Made by a program: the position numbers and the translations under genes. Below are positions 1 to 9,000 of a stretch of DNA of 64,000 nt, piece by piece. This DNA is from Planktothrix tepida PCC 9214 (GTDB lineage Bacteria > Cyanobacteriota > Cyanobacteriia > Cyanobacteriales > Microcoleaceae): positions 1 through 64,000 of the forward strand of contig NZ_LN889812.1 in the NCBI RefSeq assembly GCF_900009145.1, read 5' to 3'. Under the pieces are notes generated by a model that worked only from the letters and a program-made list of their open reading frames with translations, was not told the DNA's origin and searched no databases. How positions within the stretch are numbered: position 1 is the stretch's first letter; each line of letters starts with the position of its first letter.

Positions 1-27
1 TCAATCTTATTTTCCCAATGGATAACT

Positions 28-201
28 CTACTTTTTATTACTTGTTGATTTCGGAGAGTGACAGAAGAGGGATAGTTCAGTTCGTTTTAGAATAGCAATG
101 GTTTCAGCAACTGCTTGACGCATTTCCACTAAATCTTTTTGCATTTTAGCAAGGTCTAAGTTGAAAAAATTCTCACTATTAAGGCGATCAAATAAGCTCA
201 T
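28..201 (-). CDS. Small hypothetical protein (57 aa)
   Basis: A 57-residue frame starts at an ATG preceded by an AAGGAC-like ribosome binding site and ends in TAG. The product begins MSLFDRLNSENFF, has an amphipathic, heptad-like middle (LAKMQKDLVEMRQAVAETIAILKR could form a helix in two parts) and a basic, Ser/Lys-rich tail. I recognise no family. The good start site and helical composition support a real gene, but its shortness leaves doubt. It is codirectional with chlD, downstream of it and separated by a repeat element. Confidence 0.45.
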   Translation of the reverse strand: MSLFDRLNSENFFNLDLAKMQKDLVEMRQAVAETIAILKRTELSLFCHSPKSTSNKK

Positions 202-225
202 AATAGAAGTCCTTTATATTATGGA

Positions 226-274
226 GAGGCAGAGCCTCAAACAAGCATTCCCCGCGAGACACGGGGAACGAGGG
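226..274 (+). repeat. REP-like double-hairpin element, copy 1
   Basis: A short hairpin GAGGC-AGA-GCCTC is followed by GCATTCCCCG, a spacer and CGGGGAACGAGGG, which form a second hairpin. The same two-hairpin layout (GGAGGCAGAGCCTCC, then GGCATTCCC...GGAACGAGG) recurs near 10386, 18581 and 19295, and inverted at 19239. It lies just downstream of the chlD stop and could also help end transcription. Confidence 0.7.
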
Positions 275-275
275 T

Positions 276-2249
276 TTAAGAACCGATCGCATCTCTTAAG
301 GCATTTTGGGTCATGGCTGCGATCGCTTGATCCGTCGCTTTTGGAAGGTGATAATATTTCCCTCCTGCTGTTTTTGCTAACTCCTTGGCGAACCCGGTAG
401 AAATGAATTTACTTTCGGTATCAATCACTAACAATTGAATTCCTAACCCGCGAATTTTTCCCGCAATTTCTAATAGTTCTTTCTTAATATCCGGTTTTTC
501 TCCCTCAATTTGGGGTTCTCCCAAAGACCGAGATAAGGGAATATTCCCCCGTCCGTCGGTAATGGCCACAATCACCACCTGACCAATATCCCCCGACTGT
601 TTCGCATTCACCCCGACTCTCACCGCCTGGGTTAACCCATGAGCTAAAGGCGATCCACCCCCACAGGGTAAGCGTTCTAGCCGTTTCCGTGCCGCAGCAA
701 TAGAACGAGTGGGGGGTAACAATACCTCCGCCTGTTCTCCTCGGAAGGGAATTAATGACACCTGATCCCGACTTTGGTAGGCTTCCGTTAACAGTTGTAA
801 CACGGCTCCTTTTGCCGACTGCATCCGGTTAAGCGCCATTGAACCCGACGCATCCACGACAAACACCACTAACGCCCCGGACTTGCGCGCTAACCGTTTC
901 GCGCGAATATCCCCTTGTTCGACAACGACTTTTCGCCCTGGTTCCCGCAACCGTCGAGATTTTTGATAGGGAGCCGCCGCCCGTAATGTCGCGTCAACGG
1001 CAATTCTTTGGACTTTCCCCTTGGGTAACACGGGTTTAATGTATCTCCCCCTGTCATCGGAAAAAATCACGCTGCGGCTGCCAGATTTCCCTTGACGGTT
1101 CGCCATTTGAGTAAAATACAAGACGCTATCATCGAGGATCACCCCTTCCGGGTCGAAAATAAATTCTTCAGGGATCGTCGCCTCCTCTTCTTCCGGGGGG
1201 TCGGGTTGGTCTTCGTCGTCTTCTTCTTCCTCCTCTTGGTCTTCGGGAGATTGATCTTGAGGCGGTGGAGGTGGTGGAGGTTGCTGTTGTTGTTGTTCAG
1301 GAGGTGGCACAATTTTAGCACGGGGAACAATCACAAGTTCGACGGCTCGGCGTAAATCGTCGGCATTTACCGTTGTCCGTCCTTCTAAAGCAGCCGAAGC
1401 TTTAGCCACCCGCACCGCAAATAGTTCTGCTCGATGACCTTGGACTCCTCCCCGCACCGCTTCTTGAACTAAATATAAGATTTGATCAGGGGTAATCACC
1501 ACATCTTTTAACCATTCTCTGGCTAAAATAATCTGGGTTTTAAGATCATCTAATTCTTGGTTATATTGAGTTAAGAAATCCTGGGGCGATCGCGCATAAT
1601 CCATGACTTGATCCACCGCTTGCACCCGTTCATCTAAACTGAGAACTCCATCGGCGGATAAAGCGATCGCAATTCTATCTAATAAATGATCTCGTAACGG
1701 CCCTTCTTCCGGGTTAAATGTCGCGATAAATAACGGTTTACAAGGATGTTCAAAACTAATCCCTTCCCGTTCAATTAAATTTCGTCCTTCTGTGAGAACC
1801 GTTAATAATAAATTAGCAATATTATCATCTAACAAATTGATTTCATCCACATATAAAACCCCTCGGTTTGCTGTGGCTAAAAGTCCGGGTTGAAACACTG
1901 TTTGTCCTTGTTTCACCGACTGTTCTAAATCCACCGAACCCACTAATCGATCTTCGGTAATGCCTAAGGGAATCTGCACAAAGGCTGCGGGGACAATTTC
2001 AGTGGGTTGGCTTTCGTCAACGGGTTCAGCGTTGGCAATTGCGCCTTTAACAACTTCTATCGGCGGCAATAAAGCGTGTAACGCCCTCGCCATAACGGAT
2101 TTAGCGGTTCCCCGTCTGCCAGCAATGACCACACCACCCAAACCAGGGTCAACCGCCGCCAGTAACAACGCGAGTTTAATGGCATCTTGTCCGATGACCG
2201 CAGTTAAGGGGAAGGAGGTGATCGTAGGGGCGCTAACGGGCGCAGACAT
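276..2249 (-). CDS. chlD: Magnesium chelatase ATPase subunit D (ChlD)
   Basis: ChlD acts with ChlI and ChlH to insert Mg2+ into protoporphyrin IX, the first committed step of chlorophyll synthesis. The N-terminal AAA+ domain has the P-loop GRRGTAKS and a Walker B-like [10 protein letters not shown] Pro/Gln run and a strongly acidic linker follow (about residues 315-370). The C-terminal von Willebrand A domain carries the MIDAS motif DASGSM. I chose the ATG at 2249 (MSAPVSAP) over an upstream in-frame ATG at 2327, because the product then has the normal family length of about 657 aa. The gene is divergent from the pentapeptide gene with only about 76 bp between the starts. Confidence 0.96.
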   Translation of the reverse strand: MSAPVSAPTITSFPLTAVIGQDAIKLALLLAAVDPGLGGVVIAGRRGTAKSVMARALHALLPPIEVVKGAIANAEPVDESQPTEIVPAAFVQIPLGITEDRLVGSVDLEQSVKQGQTVFQPGLLATANRGVLYVDEINLLDDNIANLLLTVLTEGRNLIEREGISFEHPCKPLFIATFNPEEGPLRDHLLDRIAIALSADGVLSLDERVQAVDQVMDYARSPQDFLTQYNQELDDLKTQIILAREWLKDVVITPDQILYLVQEAVRGGVQGHRAELFAVRVAKASAALEGRTTVNADDLRRAVELVIVPRAKIVPPPEQQQQQPPPPPPPQDQSPEDQEEEEEDDEDQPDPPEEEEATIPEEFIFDPEGVILDDSVLYFTQMANRQGKSGSRSVIFSDDRGRYIKPVLPKGKVQRIAVDATLRAAAPYQKSRRLREPGRKVVVEQGDIRAKRLARKSGALVVFVVDASGSMALNRMQSAKGAVLQLLTEAYQSRDQVSLIPFRGEQAEVLLPPTRSIAAARKRLERLPCGGGSPLAHGLTQAVRVGVNAKQSGDIGQVVIVAITDGRGNIPLSRSLGEPQIEGEKPDIKKELLEIAGKIRGLGIQLLVIDTESKFISTGFAKELAKTAGGKYYHLPKATDQAIAAMTQNALRDAIGS

Positions 2250-2325
2250 AGCTTTAGAAATGACAGAACAATGTCTTAGAATAGCAAAAAAGGGTACTTT
2301 TGTTAATCGTTTTTCCTCAAAAATC

Positions 2326-2874
2326 ATGAAACTTCGGAATTTTATCGTTTTTCAATGCTCTCAAAATTCTTCTTTAGGGCAAATTCAAAAGCCTCAATTC
2401 ATTTTGATGATGGTTGCGGGTTTAATTATTTTAGGGGTTGGTGTTCCGGTTTTAGCAGAACGAAAAAGTGATGTGGAACGATTAATTAGTACCAATGAAT
2501 GTCAACAATGCGATTTGAGTTCAGCAAATTTAGCAGAAGCGAAGTTAGAAGGGGCTGATTTATTGGGAGCTAATTTACAAAAAGCCAACCTGAGAGGCGC
2601 GAATTTAAAAGGGGCAGATTTAAGTTCAGCAAATTTAATTGAAGCGGATTTATCGGGGGCGGATTTAAGGGATACAAAATTCCAGAGCACAACCTTAAGA
2701 AAGGCAAATTTAAAGGGTGCTGATTTATCGTGGTCTGATCTTTATCAAGCGTTTTTAGAAGAAGCTCAATTTAATAATGCAAATTTATTAAATGCTAACC
2801 TCAATAATGCTAAATTACAAGGAACTAATTTTTGCGGGGCGACAATGCCCGATGGACAAAAAGGGGAATGTTAA
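2326..2874 (+). CDS. Secreted pentapeptide-repeat protein
   Basis: The product has about 182 residues. After a polar N-terminus there is a hydrophobic stretch ([20 protein letters not shown]) that looks like a signal peptide ending in ALA-type residues. The mature part has [11 protein letters not shown] and then about 20 A(D/N)Lxx pentapeptide repeats, predicted to form a right-handed quadrilateral beta-helix. Function is unknown; such proteins are very common in cyanobacteria. The two N-terminal Cys (NECQQC) and a C-terminal Cys pair could form disulfides outside the cytoplasm. An ATG at 2407 is an alternative start just before the hydrophobic segment. Confidence 0.8.
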   Translation: MKLRNFIVFQCSQNSSLGQIQKPQFILMMVAGLIILGVGVPVLAERKSDVERLISTNECQQCDLSSANLAEAKLEGADLLGANLQKANLRGANLKGADLSSANLIEADLSGADLRDTKFQSTTLRKANLKGADLSWSDLYQAFLEEAQFNNANLLNANLNNAKLQGTNFCGATMPDGQKGEC

Positions 2875-3093
2875 TTATTGTAAACTAGAAAGATCATCAA
2901 CAATTTTGATTCTTCCGCGAGAAACTGCTCTGAGTAATCGATCAATGCAGCGCCTCTCTTCCTCTGAAAGAGATTCATCTAAAATGGCTGCCATTAATCC
3001 ATAACGATCAGCGAGGGTTAACTGACCTGTCGTATTCACTTGGGCAAATAAATCGCTGAGAGCAGATTGTAAAAGTTGAACTTTCGGAACCAT
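2875..3093 (-). CDS. Conserved small hypothetical protein (72 aa)
   Basis: A small soluble protein with predicted helices: LLQSALSDLFAQV, then ADRYGLMAAILDESLSEEE and RCIDRLLRAVSRGRIKIVDD. I know similar short frames in other cyanobacteria but no function. Its stop abuts the stop of the convergent pentapeptide gene. It resembles an antitoxin or regulatory helical bundle only in size, which is not enough to name it. Confidence 0.6.
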   Translation of the reverse strand: MVPKVQLLQSALSDLFAQVNTTGQLTLADRYGLMAAILDESLSEEERRCIDRLLRAVSRGRIKIVDDLSSLQ

Positions 3094-3335
3094 GGGAATT
3101 TAAGCTAAACTCAACACCCTAATCTTTACCGATTTTTTACAAATCAGGCGTGATTTTACAAAAGCTTTAAAGTGATTTCTACGAGTAGAATTTGTGACTG
3201 AGATAACTAGAATGTAGTGATAGCAGGGTAAGGAAAAGGTGATCTTGTGGTCTAGGAAATGTGATGGTGATCACGGTATAATTACAGTTGTAAACAATAT
3301 TTTTTTCTTCCTTTAACGTTAAAATTCTGGATTGT

Positions 3336-3854
3336 ATGGTTCATCCTTTAATTAGTCATTTTCAACGTTTAGCTTGTTATAATACCTTAGCCAATCAACG
3401 GTTATATTCAGCTTGTGCAGAATTAACCGATGCTGAACGTCAACAAATGCGACCTGCTTTTTTTAAAAGTATTCATAATACATTAAATCATATTTTGGTG
3501 GGCGATCGCATCTGGATGACTCGATTTTCGGGGGGTGAAATTGCCTCAACGGGGTTGGATGCTATTCTGTATGAAAACTTTGATCAATTATGGCAAGCTC
3601 GTCAACAAGAAGACGCTAAAATCGAAACATTTTTTCAACACTTCGATGAAACTCGATTTGATCAAACCATTCGTTATCGAAATAATGCTGGAAATATTCA
3701 TGATGATCCCATCGATATCTTAATCATGCACTTCTTTAACCATCAAACCCACCATCGCGGACAAATTCACGATATGTTAAGTCAAACCATTGTTCAACCT
3801 CCGAGTTTAGATTTGCACCGTATTCTTAGACCTGAACCGAAAAATAAGATATGA
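3336..3854 (+). CDS. DinB family protein
   Basis: The 172-residue protein matches the DinB/YfiT four-helix-bundle fold. It has an N-terminal helix (FQRLACYNTLANQRLYSACAEL in two halves), the motif FKSIHNTLNHILVGDRIWMTR around residue 45, and the late HFFNHQTHHRGQIHDML. His at about 50 plus the HxxxH pair in HHRGQIH would make the usual metal triad. Members include thiol-dependent transferases as well as uncharacterised damage-inducible proteins; the substrate here is unknown. It stands alone, downstream of a 240-bp AT-rich spacer in which I see no further gene. Confidence 0.9.
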   Translation: MVHPLISHFQRLACYNTLANQRLYSACAELTDAERQQMRPAFFKSIHNTLNHILVGDRIWMTRFSGGEIASTGLDAILYENFDQLWQARQQEDAKIETFFQHFDETRFDQTIRYRNNAGNIHDDPIDILIMHFFNHQTHHRGQIHDMLSQTIVQPPSLDLHRILRPEPKNKI

Positions 3855-3922
3855 TAAGCTGCGTTTGCATTGAAACTATATATAGGGAGCGAGAACGTAG
3901 CAAAAATCCATTGTATATTTTA

Positions 3923-3940
3923 GGGAGCGAGGACGCTCCC
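3923..3940. repeat. Short palindromic repeat GGGAGCG-AGGA-CGCTCCC
   Basis: Perfect 7-bp stem with a 4-base loop. A degenerate copy (GGGAGCGAGAACG) lies about 40 bases upstream near 3886. It sits between the convergent DinB gene and the Cys-rich small gene, so it may work as a bidirectional terminator, though no T-tract follows. Confidence 0.5.
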
Positions 3941-3983
3941 ACTATCAGAATGTAACGATTTTTTCAAAATAAAACTTTAATTT

Positions 3984-4229
3984 TTAACGATCTTTGACAT
4001 ACTGAAGTTGTAATTCAGAATCAGATTTTGATCCAGAATAACGCACTTCTACAATTGCATTAACTGTCCAAACCATTAACACTAAACTTAGAACTAACCA
4101 GAATAGATTACCCCAATCTTGATTATAGCGATAATCTTGTTGAGGGCAAGGATAGGAATAGGGGCAAGTTCTATTTTGAGAACAGGGGGAAGCACTACAG
4201 GGATAATTATTGTTAAAATTGCAAGGCAT
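3984..4229 (-). CDS. Small Cys-rich single-span membrane protein
   Basis: The start at 4229 is fixed by a strong AGGAG-type site 8-9 bases upstream. The 81-residue product begins MPCNFNNNYPCSASPCSQNR and contains six Cys, many Tyr/Pro and Gln, followed by one transmembrane helix (NLFWLVLSLVLMVWTVNAIVEV) and a charged tail. The Cys spacing is not a known iron-sulfur or zinc motif. No function is recognised. It is close (68 bp) to, and codirectional with, the GNAT gene. Confidence 0.65.
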   Translation of the reverse strand: MPCNFNNNYPCSASPCSQNRTCPYSYPCPQQDYRYNQDWGNLFWLVLSLVLMVWTVNAIVEVRYSGSKSDSELQLQYVKDR

Positions 4230-4297
4230 AATTTTTTTCTCCTCTAAATTAATGATTAAAAAAGGGGGATAGGTTGAAATATCCCCCAATGGTTCAC

Positions 4298-4858
4298 TTA
4301 AGACGCTTGACGAATAGCTAACATTTGGAAATAGCGTTCTTGGGTTAAGCTATATTGGCAATAGTCCCGATTATCAATCAACAAATTATCGTTGTCGCAG
4401 CGAAAACCCACTTTTTCTAAAATTCGCCGTGACGGGTGGTTTTGGACTCGTGCATAGGCAGCCAGTTGAGGTTTATTTAAGATATTGAAAGCAATATCAA
4501 GGGCGGCTTCTGCAAATTTCGTACCTAGCCCATGACCTTGATAGGGAGTATCAACCAGGTATCCAAGTTGTGTAAAAGGCGATCGCGGGCCATCATAAAT
4601 TTTCACAAAGCCTAACAACGATTGTTCCTGTTTATCAGTAACAAAATAGTTACCATAGCCGTAGTTTTGGAACTGATTCTTCCACAGATGCAACTCGTTT
4701 TGTGCCTGTTCGGGAGACAGTGCGCCTGCTAAAACCCATCTCATGAGCTTTAGATCTTGCAACCGTTGAGAAGCAGCATTTAAAAACCGTTGATCGCAGC
4801 ACGTTACCAAGGTAAAGGACTCTAACTGTAACTTTTCAGGGGCTTTTCTTAACAGCAT
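4298..4858 (-). CDS. GNAT family N-acetyltransferase (RimJ/RimL type)
   Basis: This 186-residue acyltransferase has the acetyl-CoA binding region GYLVDTPYQGHGLGTKFAEAAL (Q-x-x-G-x-G/A loop as QGHGLG) and the RimJ-like end motif NHPSRRILEKVGFR. That C-terminal N-x-x-S-x-x-x-x-x-K-x-G-F is characteristic of the RimJ/L branch, which acetylates protein N-termini or small molecules. The substrate cannot be read from the sequence. The 329-bp gap in front of it is shared with the divergent HTH/DUF4384 gene. Confidence 0.85.
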   Translation of the reverse strand: MLLRKAPEKLQLESFTLVTCCDQRFLNAASQRLQDLKLMRWVLAGALSPEQAQNELHLWKNQFQNYGYGNYFVTDKQEQSLLGFVKIYDGPRSPFTQLGYLVDTPYQGHGLGTKFAEAALDIAFNILNKPQLAAYARVQNHPSRRILEKVGFRCDNDNLLIDNRDYCQYSLTQERYFQMLAIRQAS

Positions 4859-4922
4859 GATATTGATCCTCTATAGCGGTATCCCCAAATTGGCTTGATG
4901 CCCCTCTCAGTAACTTGGCAAA

Positions 4923-5185
4923 GGTTCAGTTCTGGTTCACTTTTTGAACCAAAAGCCAATCTTTGTGGTACACTGAAGATGGGCTACAAAGATATGGATC
5001 ATATTTTGTAGCTAGGCTTTTCTGGGATTAGCACCAATTATATAGTCCAGTTTTGGTTCAGTCAAGGTTCATTTTTTACAAAATGTAAAGACTTATAAGT
5101 TATATCAAGTTCAGTTTTAGCTACTTTGATTCAAATATGGTTCAGAAAAGGTTCACTAGCACACGATTAACTTAAAGGAGGTTCA
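4923..5185 (+). promoter_or_regulatory. Phased GGTTCA direct-repeat array (candidate operator)
   Basis: Three copies of GGTTCAG-N4-GGTTCA lie at 4923-4939, 5055-5071 and 5139-5155. In each the two hexamers are exactly 11 bp apart, about one helical turn. Degenerate third units keep the phase: GATTCA at 5128, AGTCCA at 5044 and an inverted TGAACC at 4945. A seventh GGTTCA (5180-5185) overlaps the ribosome binding site of the next gene. No other gene is visible in this gap. The geometry suits tandem binding by a multimeric regulator, plausibly the HTH protein encoded just downstream. Confidence 0.65.
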
Positions 5186-5187
5186 AT

Positions 5188-6030
5188 ATGGCGGTAACAT
5201 TAAAACTTGCGGCATCTCGGTTAGAGATGGTTGACCAAGCCAGAAGAAAAAAAGGCTGGACAAAAACCAGTGAGGATTGGCGGAAAGCTGCTGAGACATC
5301 GGTAGCTACTCTCAAAAGGTTTTGGATGGGAAAACCGATTCAACAAGACACTTTTATTAATCTTTGCCAAGAATTAGGACTGAACTGGGAAGATGTAGTT
5401 GATACAGGTGAGCTTGAATCAAGTCGATCCTCAACTCTTGATGAACTTTGGGAGCAATTATCGGATAAAGCCACTCGCAATATTGATGGCAGTCTGCTTG
5501 AGCCAAAACAGTTGTCTGAGGTTGATCAACTGTGGCAACGACTTACAGCAAAAGCGATTGTTACAAGAAAAATGGGGCCAGTATTAGTAACAGCAAATCT
5601 ATCAACGCTAGGAATGCGACCTCGACAGGCACATCACTATCTCGATACCGTCCCCTTAAATAGCGATATTCTTTTTAAGGTTAATCTCGATCAAAAAGGT
5701 TACTTGATTTTATTAGAAAGAGAACCATCGGGAGCCGTTTGTTGTTTATGTCCTTCTGAATATGCTCCAGAATTTTGTTTTGATGCAGGAGAGATTACCT
5801 TACCTCAATATCCTCCTTCCCCTTATCCAACCTTTACAGCAACAGAACTTGGTCAAGAGCAAATGGTAGCCGTCATTAGTCCTAAAAAACCGCCTTTGGA
5901 TTGGTTGGAAATCAGTCAGCAGGAAGCTTTGGAATTAAATCAAAACCAGATTAAGGCTCTTTTGGAATACATAGATCGAAATTCTAAAGCTGAAGTTCTG
6001 TACACAAAATACTTAGTGACAGCAGAATGA
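5188..6030 (+). CDS. HTH-like / DUF4384 protein paired with CHAT effector
   Basis: The 280-residue product has an N-terminal domain (about 1-75) of the kind found at the head of many cyanobacterial STAND/NB-ARC and caspase-like proteins: KGWTKTSEDWRKAAE, TLKRFWMGKPI, FINLCQELGLNWEDV. It reads like an XRE-style helix-turn-helix. The C-terminal part (about 125-240) matches DUF4384, a sensor-like domain often next to caspase-family domains. AGGAGG sits 6 bp before the ATG. It lies 25 bp upstream of the TPR-CHAT gene, probably in one operon. Inference: it senses a signal, or represses and couples to the CHAT protein. DNA binding is unproven. Confidence 0.75.
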   Translation: MAVTLKLAASRLEMVDQARRKKGWTKTSEDWRKAAETSVATLKRFWMGKPIQQDTFINLCQELGLNWEDVVDTGELESSRSSTLDELWEQLSDKATRNIDGSLLEPKQLSEVDQLWQRLTAKAIVTRKMGPVLVTANLSTLGMRPRQAHHYLDTVPLNSDILFKVNLDQKGYLILLEREPSGAVCCLCPSEYAPEFCFDAGEITLPQYPPSPYPTFTATELGQEQMVAVISPKKPPLDWLEISQQEALELNQNQIKALLEYIDRNSKAEVLYTKYLVTAE

Positions 6031-6055
6031 GCAACTGAGCCAAATTTGGCAAATC

Positions 6056-9000
6056 ATGTCTAAGAACATCAAGGAAATAATTGATCAGTTAAACAACCAA
6101 ATTCTTGAACTCTATCAACAGGGCTTGTTTACTAAAGCTATAACTCTAGCTAAACAAGCCTTGCAATTAGCTATGCAAATTCTGGATAATACTCACATAG
6201 CTAATTGCTTAAATAATTTAGCCGTTCTCTATGAGTTACAAGGACATTACAGTGAAGCTGAATCCCTTTATCAGCAGGCTTTAGAAATAAGATTAAGGCT
6301 GTTTAAAGGCGATCATCCAGATGTGGCGACCAGCTTAAATAATTTAGCTCATCTCTATCAAAGTCAAGGTAGGCTCAATGAGGCTGAACCTCTATACCTG
6401 CAAGCTTTAGCAATGCAACAACAATTGTTTGAAGGCGATCACCCATATGTGGCGACCAGCTTAAATAATTTAGCTCATCTCTATCAAAGTCAAGGCAGGC
6501 TCAATGAGGCTGAACCTTTATACCAGAAAGCTTTAGCGATGAGACAACGACTTTTTCAAAGGGATCACCCAGATATTGCACAAAGCCTAAGTAATTTAGC
6601 ATCTCTCTACCACTCCCAAGGCAAGCTAAATGAAGCTGAACCTCTGTTTCAGCAAGCTTTAGAGATGCAAAAACGACTATTTCCAGGCGATCATCCCAAT
6701 ATTGCCACCAGCCTAAGTAATTTAGCATCTCTCTACCACTCCCAAGGCAAGCTAAGTGAAGCTGAACCTTTGTTTCAGCAAGCTTTAGCAATGCAGCAAC
6801 GGCTCTTTCCAGGCGATCATCCCAATATTGCCACCAGCCTAAGTAATTTAGCATCTCTCTACCACTCCCAAGGCAAGCTAAGTAAAGCTGAACCTTTGTT
6901 TCAGCAAGCTTTAGCAATGCAGCAACGGCTCTTTCCAGGCAATCATCCCGATCTTGCCAAAAGCCTGAATAATTTAGCAGAACTCTATCAGTATCAAGGT
7001 AGGCTGAGTCAAGCTGAACCTTTGTTTCAGCAAGCTTTAGCAATGCAGCAACGGCTCTTTCCAGGTGATCACCCTGATGTTGTTACCAGTTTAATTAATT
7101 TAGCAATATTATTAATTAAAACCTATCGTCCAACGGAAGCTTTAGAATTAATGCAGCAAGCGATCGCAATGGATGATCGCCTCTTGCGTGCAAATTTTGC
7201 TTATAGTTCAGAACGTGAGCGCCTCATCTATATTGATAATATTAGAGAAAATTTTGATCGTTTCCTTTCCTTAATTTCAATTTATTTTTCCGACTCTCCC
7301 GAAGCTGCAAAAATCGCTTTAGATGTTGTTCTTCAACGTAAATGTATCACCGCCACTGCCTTAGCTGCGTTTAATTTTGCCATTTATAGTGAACGGTATT
7401 CCCACCTGCAACCGGAATTTCAACGGTTACGATCCTTACGAGAAAAGCTAACCCATCTAATGTTTGATCCGCCTTTTATCCAACCCCAAGAACCCCAAGA
7501 ACAGTATCGTCTTCGTCACCGTGAACATCAACAATTAGTTGCAGAATTACAAAAAGAATGTGAACAAATTGAAAAACAACTCGCTTCCCAAGTTCCAGAA
7601 ATTCAACTCCAAGACCAAGAAACCGACAGACGGGCAGTGGCATTAGCATTACCCGAAGGTTCTGCTTTAGTGGAGTTTGTGCGGTTTAATGTCTATGATT
7701 TTAAAGCAGATCAATGGCAACCTGCCCAATATTTGGCGTTTGTTTTACCTGCTCAACAACCCGATGCAGTGCAGATGATTTTATTAGGAGAGGCAGAACC
7801 CATTGATCGGTTAATTAAGGTATTTCGAGAAACAATTTCTGATCTGAGATTAAAAGAGTTAGGAATACGCCGAAAAGCAAAACCTCCTCAACAGAAACCT
7901 TATCAAGAAGCGGGGATAAAATTACGAGAGGCGATTTATAATCCTATTTTAGAACAGGTGAATTTAGCCGAATATTCCCATTTAATTATCGCTCCCGATG
8001 CAGAATTAAGTCTAGTTCCCTTTGGAATTATACCGTTAGACAATAGTGGAAAACGGTTATTAATGGATCAGTATCAAATTAGTTATTTAAGTGCAGGGCG
8101 AGATATTCTGCGGAGGATGGTTCAAACAGAACGTCCTGCTTCTTCTCCTTTGATTGTGGCTGATCCTGACTTTAATTTATCTAGTAGTGAGAGCTTAAGC
8201 CCTCAGAAAAGCCCTGAAGGGCTGACTACGAATGATGTGATTAAACGCTGGGGTGGGGAATATTTTGATCCGCCTTCACAAACGGGAATATTAGCGAAAA
8301 TTGTAGCGAAAAAATTAGGCGTTAAACCTTATTTGCAACAAGAAGCTTTAGAATCGTTGTTCAGTCGTTTAAATTGTCCAAGTATTTTGTTAATTGCCAC
8401 TCACGGTTATTTTAATTCTGGGGATAATCCTTATTTTAACTTAATTGCATTATTATTGCAATCTCCCACTGGCAAGGAAGAGGAGATTTTACAGAATCAG
8501 CCGAATTTATTAAATCAAACCTTAATCAATTGCATGGAAACTGTTATTGATATTTTTGAAAAACAGGGCGATATCAATACAGCAACTTGGTTACAGAACT
8601 TTATTCCTATCGTTCAAAAAATTATCGATAATTCCGAAACTAAAAATTCATCTATTCCCCCTTTATTAAGTGGAGTTAGGGGGGAACAAATTCAAGGTTT
8701 AAGGAATCGCGATCGCTTTTCTTCTACTTCTATTGATAACTCCCTAATGCGTTCAGGTTTAGCCTTAGCAGGGGCTAATACTTGGAAATTAGGAGGAGAT
8801 TTACCCCCCGAAGCCGGAAAAGGGTTTTTATTCGCCCAAGATGTGGCAGTTTTGGATTTATGGCAAAATGAATTAACCATATTAATTGCTTGTGAAAGTG
8901 GGTTAGGAGATGTTAAAATTGGTGAGGGAGTATTTGGATTACGTCGAGCGTTTGCAGTGGCAGGTTGTAAAACTTTAGTGATGAGTTTATGGTCAGTTCC

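Noticed and set aside
1092-1355. Frames opposite the Pro/Glu-rich linker of chlD
   Set aside because: Low-complexity antisense products (Arg/Leu/Phe runs) produced by the biased linker codons.
6501-7043. Long antisense frame (180 codons) opposite the TPR repeats
   Set aside because: It is periodic only because the 126-bp sense repeats are; there is no ribosome site and no known family.
6308-7063. Regularly spaced repeats that might suggest a CRISPR array
   Set aside because: Units are contiguous, 126 bp, in frame and encode TPRs; no spacers.
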